Shown here one piece after another: positions 61,061 to 64,000 of a stretch of DNA of 64,000 nucleotides. Within the stretch, counting starts at the first letter, position 1. Each line of letters starts with the position of its first letter. This DNA is from Lamellibrachia columna (taxonomy: Eukaryota > Annelida > Polychaeta > Sabellida > Siboglinidae): NCBI GenBank assembly GCA_963662155.1, contig OY759269.1, positions 20,343,754-20,407,753 on the forward strand. The letters run 5' to 3'. The notes beneath the pieces are model-generated. The model was not told the origin of the DNA. It saw nothing but the letters and a program-made list of their open reading frames with translations, and made no database searches. A program made the translations under genes and the position numbers.

Positions 61061-61753
61061 CGGGGTGGAGGCGTCTGGGTAAGCGTTACGGAGCGTTACA
61101 TGGGGTGGAGGTGTCTGGGTAAGCATTACGGAGCGTTACATGGGGTGGATGTGTCTGGGTAAGTGTTATGGGGCGTTACATGGGATGGGGGTATCTGGGT
61201 AAGCGTTACTGGGCGTTACATGGGGTGGGGGTGTCTGGGTAAGCGTTACGGAGAGTTACATGGGGTGGAGGTGTCTGGGTAAGCGTTACGGAGCGTTACA
61301 TGGGGTGTGGATGTCTGGGTAAGTGTCACGGAGCGTTACATGGAGTGGGTGTGTCTGGGTAAGCGTTACGGGGCGTTACATGGGGTGGGGGTGTCTGGGT
61401 AAGTGTCACGGGGCGTTACATGGGGTGGGGGTGTCTGGGTAAGCGTCACGGAGCGTTACATGGGGTGGGGGTGTCTGGGTAAGTGTTACGGAGCGTTACA
61501 TGGGTTGGGGGTGTCTGGGTAAGCGTTATGGAGCGTTACATGGGGTGGGGGTGTCTGGGTAAGCGTTAGGGAGCGTTACATAGGGTGGGGGTGTCTGGGT
61601 AAGCGTTAGGGGGTTACATGGGGTGGGGTGTCTGGGTGAGCGTTACATGGCGTGGGGGTGTCTTGGTAAGCGTTACAGAGCATTACATGGGGTGGGGGTG
61701 TCTGGGTAAGTGTTACTGAGCATTACATGGGGTGGGGGTGTCTGGGTGATCGT
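61061..61753. repeat. 40-bp minisatellite, about 17 copies
   Basis: Unit AAGCGTTACGGAGCGTTACA, TGGGGTGGGGGTGTCTGGGT, strongly G-rich on the plus strand, with point variants and two shortened units near 61620. Confidence 0.96.
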
Positions 61754-61835
61754 TATATAACGAATAAACAAGAACCGTTTTGGCTCGTCTAGCTGTCAAG
61801 CTCTCAAGTCTATCAGACTGATAGCATTAATTGCT

Positions 61836-61912
61836 TCATTACATGTATCATTACATATATCATTACATGTATCATTACATGTATCATTACATGTATCATT
61901 ACATGTATCATA
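61836..61912. repeat. 12-bp ATTACATGTATC repeat
   Basis: About six copies of CATTACATGTAT. Confidence 0.92.
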
Positions 61913-62401
61913 CACCTATTAAACGTACACAAATTTGGTCATTTTATGTTATTGTTTATCATTAGTTATGCATATGAAGCGTCCATAAATAGCGTAACTT
62001 ACTTCACGGATACCTCCAAAGTAATAATTCGTCTGTAGTCAATATTGCTATCAGGCAATGATTTCAGTGCCTTTGTCTTAGTTAAATCGTATGTTTGTCA
62101 ACACGTCAACACGGCATGTCACATCAGACCCAGATACAGTGTAAATAATAAGAACGGCCTATCTGCCGCCAGTGTTCGCTTTGCAAAAACGACTCGTCCA
62201 AACGCATTCGTCTATCTCTGTAGGTTCTGAGTCTCGCTGACTGCGATAAAGACAATAATTACTATCGTCATTGACATACTACATGAAATGTGTGTACGCG
62301 TGCTTACGTGAATGAGTGCGTGCATGCGTGCGTGCAAGCGTACGTGCGTGCGTGCAGACGTGTGTGCGGGCCAGCGTGTGTATGCACGTAAACCTTCTAA
62401 A

Positions 62402-62540
62402 TGAATGTGCGCACCCCCACACTCACACCCCCACACTCGCACACCCACACTCGCACCCCCACACTCGCACCCCCACACTCGCACTCCCACACTCGCACCC
62501 CCACACTCGCACCCCCACACTCGCACCCCCACACTCGCAC
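62402..62540. repeat. CACTCGCACCCC minisatellite
   Basis: About twelve C-rich 12-bp units (CACACTCGCACC with CC). It produces Trp/Cys/Gly-rich artefact ORFs. Confidence 0.93.
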
Positions 62541-63071
62541 ATGAATCGTGAATAAACCTGAGTACCACACCGACTCCACGCAGACACGTGCACATGCACG
62601 CGTTCACACGCACGCACGGAGGCGAGCGCGTGGTTTAAAAAATGTAATATATATTTTATAATCACAATGGAATGTCTATCTAACGAATGTGAGGACGGAA
62701 GGATTATGTCTTATCACATCGGTTAAATACATTCACAACACGGTAGGTACAGTAGGCCTACTTACGTTGGTGACTCAAATCGTCTGCACGACGTCACGGA
62801 CTTCGTACAAGTTACTTGGTCGGTTCAGTACCGTGTACGAATGTTTAGCTTTGATACATGTTAACAGCTTATGTACCACGTCATATGTCCTATACAACAA
62901 ATGCTTTGCGCTGCCTATTGTATATTAGTCTATGCAGCCGCGATAGTTCAATGTCCGGCCAATACAAGGCTACGCTGATAGTTCAATGTCCGGCAGATAC
63001 AAGGCTACGCTAATTTCAGAACTACGATAATTTAGTTGTGAAAGCCGAATAAAAGATTGTGGTTTGACAGC

Positions 63072-63225
<154 letters not shown>

Positions 63226-63529
63226 TATTTTCATCAAACTGAAAAACGCAGTGTAACCAGAGGGCACAGAACAGCATTAGTTGAGGAACAGTGTAAGTTG
63301 GATATGAGAAAGTAGCCTACTCGTTCTCACAGAGGACGATAAATGAATGGAGCACATTATCTAATGATTGCGTTAATGTTAACAATGTGAATATGTTTTT
63401 TTAATGTGTTGTACTCTCGATAAGCCAACAGCTTCCTTGTCCACTTGACATCCGGAGCTTGATCCATGGCAGCCTCGTTAACAAAAACTGCGACGCCTGT
63501 CCATCAGGGTAGATGATGGGTGACCAGTT

Positions 63530-64000
63530 GTCTACTTAGATTTTCAGAAAGCTTTCGATAAAGTGCCACATCAAAGATTGTTACTTAAACTAAAAGCCCA
63601 TAGTATAAGTATAGAAAGGTGGCTTACAATCAGAAGAGAGTAATAGTAGATGGTGAGATTTCAAACTGGAAATCTGTTTTGAGTGGGGTACCACAGGGTT
63701 CAGCATTAGGACCTATGCTATTTTAATATACATAAATGATTTGGAAGATGACATGCCTAGCAAAGTACTAACATTTGCAGATGACACAAAATTATCCAGA
63801 AAGGCTAAAAATGATACAGATAAACAAAGTTTACAAGATAATCTAGATAAATTGGTTAAATGGTCAGACCAATGACAAGTGTTATATTTTGGGAAGTGTA
63901 AATGCATACGCATAGGACATGGAAACATGGACGAAGAATATCAAATGGGGGATGCTGTACTAGGTAGAACCACAAAAGAAAAGGACTAACATTTAATGCT
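63530..64000 (+). mobile_element. Non-LTR retrotransposon (same family as 1-2420), copy 2
   Basis: Plus-strand RT fragment: [45 protein letters not shown] (catalytic Asp pair), then LDKLVKWSDQWQ and FGKCKC. Frameshifts and stops occur, for example at 63722 and 63875. It matches copy 1 block by block but on the opposite strand, and runs off the window end. Confidence 0.88.

Overview
The window is eukaryotic nuclear DNA from an animal, most likely a marine invertebrate. Genes are split into short exons (28 to 357 bp) with canonical GT-AG introns. The intergenic DNA is AT-rich and packed with non-LTR retrotransposon pieces, tRNA-derived SINEs, fold-back/MITE-like elements, minisatellites and long (ACGC)n, (TA)n and (GACC)n runs. 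The phylum cannot be fixed from the sequence. A lophotrochozoan (mollusc or annelid) fits well because of the sterol methyltransferase, but an invertebrate deuterostome is not excluded.

Layout. (1) 1-2.4 kb: a decayed LINE on the minus strand; a second copy of the same family starts at 63.5 kb on the plus strand. (2) 2.6-5.7 kb, plus: 3' part of a gene for a secreted cysteine-rich protein built from tandem prokineticin/AVIT-like modules. (3) 7.3-12.3 kb, minus: an unrecognised five-exon gene. (4) 13-16.5 kb: MITEs and a 24-bp minisatellite. (5) 17.7-33.0 kb, minus: a complete AGC-type protein kinase related to vertebrate RSKR/SgK494, about 17 coding exons, with a Met-Gly start. (6) 34.1-35.2 kb, plus: an intact intronless 371-codon ORF head-to-head with the kinase, with a coiled-coil N-terminus and an SP/TP-rich tail. 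(7) 35.2-42.4 kb: repeats, including a 752-bp TIR transposon with a SINE inside it, and a long 27-bp minisatellite. (8) 42.4-45.8 kb, minus: a four-exon sterol C-24 methyltransferase (SMT/ERG6 family). (9) 46-64 kb: mostly repeats, with two small candidate spliced genes near 52-53 kb and 56 kb, and a transposase-like remnant at 59.2 kb.

The most interesting content is the intact animal SMT, an enzyme typical of fungi, plants and sponges and absent from most bilaterians. Repeat families shared between the SMT locus and the rest of the window argue that it is resident and not contamination. Also notable are the tandem prokineticin-like modules ending in a truncated module, a GC-AG intron and a C-terminal extension in the kinase, and several TIR/fold-back element families. 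The genes do not form an obvious functional cluster. All gene models are my own splice-site readings; no database search was run.
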